From the NCBI GenBank assembly GCA_937914675.1, contig CALDOC010000181.1, positions 1 through 20,830 of the forward strand: DNA of 20,830 bases, written 5' to 3'. Shown piece after piece: positions 8,174 to 14,070 of this stretch. The notes beneath the pieces are model-generated. The model ran no database searches, was not told where the DNA came from, and saw only the letters and a list, made by a program, of their open reading frames with translations. Position 1 is the first letter of the stretch. Every line of letters starts with the position of its first letter. A program made the position numbers and the translations under genes. This DNA is from an uncultured Sulfurimonas sp. (GTDB lineage Bacteria > Campylobacterota > Campylobacteria > Campylobacterales > Sulfurimonadaceae).

Positions 8174-8545
8174 TTACATAAAAGTTTGTATAGGAGTATT
8201 TAATTTTTCTGGAAGAGGAAATTCCTTATTTAGAACAAATAAGTCCATAACGGTTTGCATCCACTCTCTATTTGCGGTTAAACTGTATATAACAACAGAA
8301 GAGTAATCGTCATGTTTTATAAATTCATATTTATCAATTTCAATTCTAATAGGCTGAGTCTCCCCTTTTAGTACCAGTTCAATCAAAAAAGATCTATCTC
8401 TAGAGTCTATTTTAAACGCTAAAACCGTTCCATAACTCTTTATTACTTGGTTTATTACAGTTTTGAAAATCGTTGAATTAGCTGTATCTTTACTTGAATA
8501 TACTGTATCTTTAACTATATTTTTAAATTTATCCATCATAGACAT
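8174..8545 (-). CDS. Uncharacterised small protein, NREWM family copy 2
   Basis: This 123-residue protein has a helical N-terminal extension (about 1-40) absent from the copy at 7423-7674, then the shared domain: KGE..PI (60-66), KY (72-73), NREWM (92-96), K..PLP (107-112) and terminal Met. The N-terminal helix is amphipathic (KFKNIVKDTVYSSKD) and might mediate anchoring or oligomerisation. It has no signal peptide or Cys. It is the first gene of the leftward operon and starts behind AAGGA about 10 bases upstream. Its promoter overlaps that of the divergent 409-residue gene. The family is not recognised and the function is unknown. Confidence 0.75.
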   Translation of the reverse strand: MSMMDKFKNIVKDTVYSSKDTANSTIFKTVINQVIKSYGTVLAFKIDSRDRSFLIELVLKGETQPIRIEIDKYEFIKHDDYSSVVIYSLTANREWMQTVMDLFVLNKEFPLPEKLNTPIQTFM

Positions 8546-8573
8546 TTGATTTATATTCCTTTTTTCTATTATC

Positions 8574-8582
8574 TGCTATAAT
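8574..8582 (+). promoter_or_regulatory. Extended -10 promoter for the 409-residue protein
   Basis: TGCTATAAT is a TGn-extended -10 with perfect TATAAT (8577-8582), about 45 bases before the GTG start. It lies in the only gap between the divergent genes and is A/T-rich upstream. Confidence 0.65.
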
Positions 8583-8586
8583 TATA
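8581..8586 (-). promoter_or_regulatory. -10 element for the leftward cassette operon
   Basis: The reverse strand reads TATAAT at 8586-8581, about 36 bases before the ATG at 8545. Together with the forward element it forms the palindrome TATAATTATA (8577-8586), so polymerase could not occupy both promoters at once. Confidence 0.5.
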
Positions 8587-8626
8587 TGATAATTTAGATA
8601 AACAAATACTTAGTGAGGCTTTTGTA

Positions 8627-9856
8627 GTGATTTTAAAAGATTTAACATACAATGACAAAAAAATTAAACTACATATGAACAAGGAGCATGAGCTTTTTTT
8701 TGATGATGAAGACGTAAAAAATATATTTGACATAAGTGATACAAATTTTAAAAATGTAATTGAAAATAATTTAGACAAACTAAAAATTCCTAAAGAATAT
8801 TTTTTAGATGATAACGAAAATAGACTTTGGAGCAAACTTGGCATAATGAAGCTAGGTTTTTTTACTCATGACGACGACATACTTGAATTTATAGACTTTT
8901 TAGACACACTAAAATTAGACGACGCTATTAAAGAAGAAGAAAAGCTTATTTCCAATCAAAACATCTCGAACATCTACAAAACTCTTGAGAATAAATTTGT
9001 AGATTATTCAAAAAAAATTGAAGATGAAGAAAATCTTGACATAGATGAACTTAAAAAATTTATAGATACCTTTAACCTTTTTGTTAAAACAAAAGCCGAC
9101 ATACTTCCAAAAGAACCCATACCCGTTCCATTGGCTCTTCTTAACAAAAGTGATAGCAAAAACAATGGTATTTTTAAAAGCTTATTTAATCTTGCCTCAA
9201 AAACAGGTTCGGACACTATGAATTTTGCGTCACAGACGAGAGACCAAGCCTATAAGTTTGGAACGCAAACTGAACATGACGCTTTTACGTTTGCTCAAGA
9301 CACCAGAAACGTCGCTGGCAATTTTGCGGCTAAAACGGAAGACGACGCGTTTAAATTTGCTACAAAAATGGAAGATGACGCCTATAAGTTTGTATCAAAA
9401 ATGGCGGATGACGCTTACCACTTTGCTAGTGATGGAATGAACTATGGCTATATGTTTGCTTCACAAGGCGAAGAGTTAGGTCCAATGGCTGACAGAGTTT
9501 TATGGATGGCGTCAGAAATTGGATTGATGGCTGATAGAATAGGCGAAATGAGCGATAGAATAGTGCACACGGAACATCTAATCATAAACATGTCGGTCAT
9601 GATATTGAACTTTGGCTTACTCATAGACGGTACAATAAAGACAATAGCTGAAGCTGGCTTGCATGCACTCGGAATAGCCTTTGACAAAGATAGATTTGAG
9701 TTAAAATCTTCAGAAAAACATATCGCCTTAATAGGCAATAACATAGAATTAATTTTAACTCAACAACATGAATATGATTTAAAAGTCTTAGAAAATCAAA
9801 AAGAACTAAGAAAGATCACAATATCCGCTTTAGATAAGATAAAGCTAGAATACTAA
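8627..9856 (+). CDS. 409-residue protein with 11-residue repeats and heptads (undescribed architecture)
   Basis: The protein starts with GTG behind GAGG (8615-8618). Four parts can be seen. Residues 1-180 form an acidic module homologous to the 186-residue protein encoded at 9860-10420 (best match SKLGIMKLGFFTHDDDILEF at 69-88). Residues 189-287 are nine uninterrupted 11-residue units, consensus F-A-x-K-T-E-D-D-A-Y-K, in exact register with F at 200, 211, 222, 233, 244, 255, 266 and 277. Residues 287-314 are four heptads of the type M-A-D-R-I-G-x. Residues 315-409 are hydrophobic then helical and charged. Eleven-residue amphipathic repeats occur in alpha-synuclein, apolipoproteins, LEA proteins and other surface-coating proteins, which form long lipid- or surface-bound helices. 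No signal peptide is present, so a cytoplasmic site is likely. The N-terminal module weakly resembles phage antirepressor/RhuM-type domains. Function unknown. Confidence 0.85.
   Translation: MILKDLTYNDKKIKLHMNKEHELFFDDEDVKNIFDISDTNFKNVIENNLDKLKIPKEYFLDDNENRLWSKLGIMKLGFFTHDDDILEFIDFLDTLKLDDAIKEEEKLISNQNISNIYKTLENKFVDYSKKIEDEENLDIDELKKFIDTFNLFVKTKADILPKEPIPVPLALLNKSDSKNNGIFKSLFNLASKTGSDTMNFASQTRDQAYKFGTQTEHDAFTFAQDTRNVAGNFAAKTEDDAFKFATKMEDDAYKFVSKMADDAYHFASDGMNYGYMFASQGEELGPMADRVLWMASEIGLMADRIGEMSDRIVHTEHLIINMSVMILNFGLLIDGTIKTIAEAGLHALGIAFDKDRFELKSSEKHIALIGNNIELILTQQHEYDLKVLENQKELRKITISALDKIKLEY
9191..9568 (+). repeat. Coding repeats: nine 33-bp units then four 21-bp units
   Basis: The repeats are in codons 189-287 (33-bp period, 9191-9487) and 287-314 (21-bp period, 9485-9568) of the 409-residue gene. 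They are conserved as protein (F at position 1, A at 2 and 9, acidic at 6-8) more than as DNA, so they are old and under protein-level selection rather than a recent tandem expansion. Confidence 0.85.
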
Positions 9857-9859
9857 TGT

Positions 9860-10420
9860 TTATCTCGAAGGCGTCGTATAAGATTGTGCCAAACCGACTA
9901 CGGTTTCTATTATGTCGGTGATGCTCGACGTACCGCTACTTTTATTTCCATCTCTTTTTTTAATCAAATTATCCAATGTTAATATAAAATGATTGATCTC
10001 TTCTAATGAAGCTTCGGGATTGTTTTTTAATTTATCCAGTCTCTCTTTCAATAGCTCTTCAATCTCTGCGTAAAATACGTGAGTTGTGTCTTTTTGACCC
10101 TTGTCTTTTAAATGTATCTCTTCTATAAACTCTAAAAATTGAAGAGCCTCATCCGTTTTTAGATAATAAGCTATCCTCATGATTCCCGCTTTTGAAAAAA
10201 ACAGTATCGAAGAAGTAGATTTATCACTCTCATACTCCACAGATTCATAAGAGTAGTGTTTCCCCTCTTGTAGCATTTCTAAGGATTCAACGAGTTTAGA
10301 GACTGTCGTCTTAAAAGCTATTGCAACTTCCTTATGAGAAAGAAACCAATTGTTGCCAATAATTAAAGGGTGAAGTTCTAGAGTATTATATTCTATAAGA
10401 GTGAGAGGGTGTTTTGGCAC
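9860..10420 (-). CDS. 186-residue protein, stand-alone copy of the N-terminal module of the 409-residue protein
   Basis: The start is GTG with AAAGG 7 bases upstream. Residues 20-102 have a helix-turn-helix-like stretch (NNWFLSHKEVAIAFKTTVSKL) followed by FSKAGIMRIAYYLKTDEALQF (75-95), which matches WSKLGIMKLGFFTHDDDILEF in the 409-residue protein. The similarity continues downstream, where LEEINHFILTLDNLIKK aligns with IDELKKFIDTFNLFVKT, so the whole protein corresponds to the first ~180 residues of its neighbour without the repeats. The pattern resembles RhuM/KilA-N/BRO-type phage-related DNA-binding modules, but I cannot confirm it. It converges on the 409-residue gene with only 3 bases between stop codons. 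A role as partner, competitor or regulator of the larger protein is plausible but inferred. Confidence 0.8.
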   Translation of the reverse strand: MPKHPLTLIEYNTLELHPLIIGNNWFLSHKEVAIAFKTTVSKLVESLEMLQEGKHYSYESVEYESDKSTSSILFFSKAGIMRIAYYLKTDEALQFLEFIEEIHLKDKGQKDTTHVFYAEIEELLKERLDKLKNNPEASLEEINHFILTLDNLIKKRDGNKSSGTSSITDIIETVVGLAQSYTTPSR

Positions 10421-10457
10421 AATAAGCCTTTAAATATCTGTATGTTTGAGAGATTAG

Positions 10458-10487
10458 ATTACGTAATGAGCGGAGTTAAAACTCCGC
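10458..10487. other. Palindrome plus hairpin between two leftward genes
   Basis: ATTACGTAAT (10458-10467) is a perfect palindrome, followed by GCGGAGT-TAAA-ACTCCGC (within 10470-10487), a 7-bp G+C-rich stem. It lies just past the stop codon of the Lys/Ala-rich gene and upstream of the 186-residue gene. The hairpin could be a terminator for the former, although no U-run follows; the palindrome could be an operator for the latter. Confidence 0.45.
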
Positions 10488-10492
10488 AAAAC

Positions 10493-10987
10493 TTAATCCG
10501 TAATTTTTTTGTAAACACCTTTCGCAGCGCCCGCCATGATAATCATGGGAGACATTCCCGCAACCATTCCCGCGCCAGCCGCTTCACCCATGTAACCAGC
10601 TAATTTAGAAATTAATTCTGTTAACTTATTTTCACCACCGAATTCCGCTACAATTAATTTTGCGCGATCAGATCCCGCGGCACGAGCGTCTTGAAGTTGT
10701 TTATCAAGCGCATTTAACGCACTAACTATAGTTTCAGCCGTAGCGTCTAATTGATCCTCTGCGATGCTAATTAAACTAGAGTCACTAGCGGTAGCCACTT
10801 CAGCCTTTACAACAACTGGCTTAGCCTCAGATTTTGTCGCAGCCGGTTTAACCTCAGATTTTGTCTCAGCTACCTTAGCTTCTACCTTTGCAGCCGCCGG
10901 TTTTGCTTTTGGAGACACTTTCTTTGTTTCTACTTTTGGTGCCGCTTTAGTCGCAGCTAATTTTGTTTCTTCTGTTATTTCTGCCAT
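10493..10987 (-). CDS. Lys/Ala/Pro-rich protein with small-residue hydrophobic C-terminus
   Basis: The 164 residues split into three parts. Residues 1-66 are a low-complexity basic tail (repeats such as KPAATKSEAKP and KAKPAAAK). Residues 70-115 are a predicted amphipathic helix. Residues 122-158 are a hydrophobic helix packed with Gly/Ala (GYMGEAAGAGMVAGMSPMII), resembling glycine-zipper membrane-active or oligomerising segments. AK-P repeat tails are known from histone H1-like proteins and from the phasin PhaF, where they bind DNA. This is a compositional resemblance, not proof of homology. A Shine-Dalgarno GGAA precedes the ATG and the upstream region is very A/T-rich. No phaC or other granule-forming enzyme gene lies in this window. 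Function unknown; coding status is well supported by composition, start signal and position. Confidence 0.72.
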   Translation of the reverse strand: MAEITEETKLAATKAAPKVETKKVSPKAKPAAAKVEAKVAETKSEVKPAATKSEAKPVVVKAEVATASDSSLISIAEDQLDATAETIVSALNALDKQLQDARAAGSDRAKLIVAEFGGENKLTELISKLAGYMGEAAGAGMVAGMSPMIIMAGAAKGVYKKITD

Positions 10988-11319
10988 AATAAAATTTCCA
11001 ATATATTTAATTTATGATACATATATATAAGTCTAAAGTATATATCACATGCAAAATTGTACATAACATAGCATTAATTTAAGCTTATCTTATAATTTGC
11101 ATTAGATGAATCCCAAAATTTAAATCTGTTAATATTTTAGTAGTTTAGAGTTTGAATTGCCACTCCTCGACAACTGACGCCTTATTCCCTTAACTAAGTT
11201 TCATGTAGCCAAGATCCATCCAAACGCCACTATCGTTCATGAGTGGGAGGAAAATAGCGAAAATTATATTTAATTGTAGATTTTTTTAGTACAATAAATA
11301 AATTTTTTAGGTGGTAGCC
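10988..11319. other. Gene-free region with a G+C-elevated island
   Basis: Most of the stretch is strongly A/T-rich, with an ATATATA/TATATAT inverted pair near 11021-11045 that probably belongs to the promoter of the leftward Lys/Ala-rich gene. Bases 11157-11252 are clearly richer in G+C and not obviously coding. CCACTC (11160-11165) and GAGTGG (11241-11246) mark its two ends as an inverted pair. On the reverse strand a short open stretch ends in a stop within the island. It could be a structured RNA, an eroded small mobile element, or a decayed gene end. I could not match it to a known RNA family or riboswitch. Confidence 0.4.
11290..11295 (+). promoter_or_regulatory. Putative -10 for the hybrid two-component gene
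   Basis: TACAAT preceded by a T-rich stretch, 25 bases before the ATG at 11320. The short leader leaves room for the AGG of the Shine-Dalgarno. Single-mismatch match, no -35. Confidence 0.4.
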
Positions 11320-13458
11320 ATGAAAGCGTTGATAATAAGTATAATTTCCTCTAGCGCAATATTCGCTCAAAACGTAAGTTCCAAAACTTCGATTGGTGAT
11401 TCGGAAAGATTATTGTGGATTACATTGAGCGTAGTGAGTACGTTAGCTTTTTTATTTTCATTAGCGCTAATTCTAAAACTAAAAAAAGAACACTCCAAAA
11501 TACAGAAAAAGCAAGACCTCAGCGATGCGACGCAGAACAACGTAGTTGCCGAGATGAGCGAAAACGTCTATACAATAGTTCAAGAAGCAATGAACAATGA
11601 AAGTTTACTTTCCAAAAAAATAAAAAACAACCCTTTAGATAATGATCTTATAAAAGTTATGAATTCAGAAAAAAAGCTTCTTGACATGACTAGTCATCTC
11701 ATCGAATTTCTAAGACTGAAGTCGAAGAAGGTAGAGATTTCAAACGATCATTTTAAGTTCGTGAATCTGCTAAACGACATATCTGGCGGGCTATTAGCGG
11801 ATTATGAAAATAGTAACATTGAACTTATTTACGATGTAGACGACGATATACCCTATATATTAATCGGCGATACTTTAAAGTTGAGCACTATTTTGGGTAA
11901 TTTGCTTGATTACTGCGTCAGTGGTGGAGCTAGAAAAATAACCATGAAAATATCTAAAGTTAGCGATTTTTCCATGTCAAAAAAATTAAATTTTAAGATC
12001 TCCGCAGATGTTGAAATTGACGTTGACGAGAGTGTATTTAATTATAGATACAATGAAAATAGTAAAAAATACGAAGGCTTGGGTCTTTACATAGCTAAAG
12101 ACTTATCACTTTTGATGGATGGCGAAATTGTCGCTAAAAATACAAACTCTAAGGAGATTGAGTTGTCTCTTACCATCCCGTACTATATGGGAAAAGAGAC
12201 TCAAGAGCAATATAGAAGAAGACTAGACAAAAGATTGACAAAGAAAAGAGTGCTCATAGTTGATGACAACGTAAACTCTTCTAGGTCGCTTGAAAAGATA
12301 TTTTTAAATTTCAAATATAGCGTAAAAATTGAGATGAGAGAAGAATATCTAAAAAATCTAAGTGATTTTTCTATGTATGACATCGTATTGCTGGATGAGC
12401 GACTCTTTACAAACAAAGCCATCGAATCGCTTAAATCTTGCAATTGCATGGTGGTGTCTTTAGGAAATCTATTTAGCTCATCTTCCACTAGCGTAGATGG
12501 TTTAGTCACTATGTCTCTTAAAAAACCTTTTACGCAAGAACGCGTTTTTCAAGTGTTAAATGAAATTTACATTCCAGCGGTTCTTAAAGATACGGGTGTA
12601 AGCGTGAGCAAAATTGAAGTTAATCATGTTGATAAACTCAAAGTGCATAGAGAAGTTTTTCATGACGCTTTAGGGATTACTCTAGATAAGTTTTTCGATT
12701 TTAAAGGCAAAAAAATATTGCTAGTCGAAGACAATATAATCAATCAAAAAGTTATCACAAACATATTGGGAAAATCAGGAATTATAATTAGCGTTGCCAA
12801 CAATGGAGAAGAAGCGGTAAGCTTGATAAACTCAGAACAAATATTTGACTTAGTTCTCATGGATATAAACATGCCAATTATGGATGGATATACGGCTACT
12901 GAATTAATTAGAGCAAATTCAAATTTTGACGCTCTTCCAATCATAGCGTTAAGCGCCTTGACTTCTACGGATGAAGTTAATCAGATGTTTATTTCTGGAA
13001 TGAATGGCTTCATCGCCAAACCTTTAAGAAAAGAGAAACTCTATACCGCGTTCTTAATATTCATGGGGGTTTCAAAATTTGAGCATCTTAAAGAAATCGC
13101 TCTGGAAAATGAAAAAATTACGTACGAAGGCATAGACGTCGTACGAGGAGTTCAGCAGATGAATGGAAATTCGGAATTGTACAAAGAAGTGCTTCTAGAG
13201 TTTAAAGACGCTTACGGTCATAGCGATGAAATCTTACAAACGTTAGTAAACGATCATCGTTTTGAACAAGCTAAAATGTTATGTCTAGATTTAAAAGGCC
13301 TCTCCGGATCGATATGCGCAGACGATATGTATGGATTGTCCACTGAGATACATAAACAGCTTATATACAAAAATTATGATTTATTGCCTAAGTATTTATT
13401 GGAGTATAGCGTAGAAATTAGTAAGCTTAACAAGGCTATAGAATTGTACGCGGCTTAG
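11320..13458 (+). CDS. Hybrid two-component protein with degenerate kinase and Hpt, two receivers
   Basis: The ATG at 11320 was chosen over the in-frame GTG at 11311 because AGGTGG (11309-11314) is then well placed; this gives 712 residues. In order: a hydrophobic leader (1-17) and TM helix (about 31-52); a kinase-like region (about 75-290); receiver 1 (about 309-417) with D315/D316, D359 and K402; receiver 2 (about 464-583) with E470/D471, phospho-acceptor D515, S545 and K567; and an Hpt-like domain (about 605-712). The kinase part has the D-x-L-K-L-S-T-I-L-G-N-L-L layout of hybrid histidine kinases but no His in the H-box region. Tyr (198) replaces the essential second Asn of the N-box, and there is no DxGxG G1 box. 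In the Hpt motif, CLDLKG has Leu (656) where the phosphorylatable His belongs. It therefore probably receives phosphate from another kinase, or signals by conformation. Confidence 0.85.
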   Translation: MKALIISIISSSAIFAQNVSSKTSIGDSERLLWITLSVVSTLAFLFSLALILKLKKEHSKIQKKQDLSDATQNNVVAEMSENVYTIVQEAMNNESLLSKKIKNNPLDNDLIKVMNSEKKLLDMTSHLIEFLRLKSKKVEISNDHFKFVNLLNDISGGLLADYENSNIELIYDVDDDIPYILIGDTLKLSTILGNLLDYCVSGGARKITMKISKVSDFSMSKKLNFKISADVEIDVDESVFNYRYNENSKKYEGLGLYIAKDLSLLMDGEIVAKNTNSKEIELSLTIPYYMGKETQEQYRRRLDKRLTKKRVLIVDDNVNSSRSLEKIFLNFKYSVKIEMREEYLKNLSDFSMYDIVLLDERLFTNKAIESLKSCNCMVVSLGNLFSSSSTSVDGLVTMSLKKPFTQERVFQVLNEIYIPAVLKDTGVSVSKIEVNHVDKLKVHREVFHDALGITLDKFFDFKGKKILLVEDNIINQKVITNILGKSGIIISVANNGEEAVSLINSEQIFDLVLMDINMPIMDGYTATELIRANSNFDALPIIALSALTSTDEVNQMFISGMNGFIAKPLRKEKLYTAFLIFMGVSKFEHLKEIALENEKITYEGIDVVRGVQQMNGNSELYKEVLLEFKDAYGHSDEILQTLVNDHRFEQAKMLCLDLKGLSGSICADDMYGLSTEIHKQLIYKNYDLLPKYLLEYSVEISKLNKAIELYAA

Positions 13459-13693
13459 AAACAATAGAGGATTGCAAATCAAAGATAATGATCTCATTTT
13501 CACATTGAATGATAATCTCACAAGCTTTTTTTGAAACGCTTATTGGATTACGAATGCCCTCTAACAAAGTTATTACATGGCCGCTGTACGTGTCATGGGC
13601 TTGTAAGACTCCATTTTGAATTACAAAAGTTCGACCTCCTCCACACCCATCGCCTATTACGCCCTCACATGAGAGCTTAGAACCAGCTATCAT
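13436..13693 (-). CDS. Uncharacterised 85-residue protein
   Basis: The protein is not recognised. It is beta-rich with a Gly/Cys-rich start (SKLSCEGVIGDGCGGG, Cys at 9 and 17) and two more Cys in CEIIIQC (58, 64), so a metal or disulphide role is possible. It overlaps the upstream gene by 17 bases, with a strong AGAGGAG Shine-Dalgarno inside that gene about 8 bases before its ATG, which supports translation and coupling. Its 3' end overlaps the convergent hybrid two-component gene by 23 bases. It is last in the leftward six-gene run. Confidence 0.65.
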   Translation of the reverse strand: MIAGSKLSCEGVIGDGCGGGRTFVIQNGVLQAHDTYSGHVITLLEGIRNPISVSKKACEIIIQCENEIIIFDLQSSIVSKPRTIL

Positions 13694-14057
13694 CTAAACA
13701 CTCCTCTTTACTCTCTTTTAAAAAATTTTTATAGTCGCTTGAATTTTTATCAAGCGTTACATATTCATCATAGACGTAAGTTTTGAAGATTGTATCGTCA
13801 AGACATTTACATAGTTTGCTATCGTTAGAGTCATGACAACCGCTCAACATTTCTCCTTTTTCTTTATCGTTCCATCCAACGTAACTGTTGTAGTATGGGT
13901 ACAAAGTCCATATGGCAAAGCCTATTGTTAAGACAACGTTTACTATGTACTCTCTTTTTTTAGTCTCCATGTATTTTTTCACGTCATACGCTATTAAAAT
14001 GATAAAAAGTATCTCTAATCCTATATTGAACCAATCGCTGTCTAAAAAGTCAAACAT
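13677..14057 (-). CDS. Small inner-membrane protein with Cys-bearing C-terminal domain
   Basis: This 126-residue protein has two predicted membrane helices (about 11-27 and 37-54), joined by a short basic loop (KKYMETKKRE) that would be cytoplasmic by the positive-inside rule, placing both ends in the periplasm. The soluble C-terminus carries four Cys (74, 83, 85, 120), including CKC, which could form disulphides or bind metal. AAGGA lies about 10 bases before the ATG, and the gene follows the outer-membrane protein gene by 13 bases. The family is not recognised. Confidence 0.7.
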   Translation of the reverse strand: MFDFLDSDWFNIGLEILFIILIAYDVKKYMETKKREYIVNVVLTIGFAIWTLYPYYNSYVGWNDKEKGEMLSGCHDSNDSKLCKCLDDTIFKTYVYDEYVTLDKNSSDYKNFLKESKEECLDDSWF

Positions 14058-14070
14058 TTATTTATGTTCC

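Noticed and set aside
7423..8545. Toxin-antitoxin pair among the small leftward genes
   Set aside because: No known toxin fold or antitoxin DNA-binding motif is visible, and three co-directional genes with two paralogues do not fit the usual two-gene layout.
9225..9440. Open 71-codon frame on the + strand inside the repeat region
   Set aside because: It is the shifted frame of the 33-bp repeats; the repeat period (a multiple of 3) keeps stop codons away. The main frame has the clean 11-residue phase and a start signal.
9191..9487. CRISPR or minisatellite reading of the 33-bp period
   Set aside because: Units are contiguous with no spacers, diverged at DNA level and conserved as protein; they lie in frame in a long gene.
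7423..10987. Cassette as a polyhydroxyalkanoate granule locus
   Set aside because: Phasin-like features are only compositional; no PHA synthase, depolymerase or thiolase gene is in the window, so the call was not made.
10409..11030. Two + strand open frames opposite the Lys/Ala-rich and 186-residue genes (10409-10603, 10764-11030)
   Set aside because: They are antisense shadows; the longer one is the mirror of the Lys/Ala codon repeats and has no start signal.
11157..11252. Known riboswitch or tRNA
   Set aside because: No cloverleaf, T-loop GTTCRA pattern or recognised riboswitch core was found; only a 6-bp end pairing is clear.
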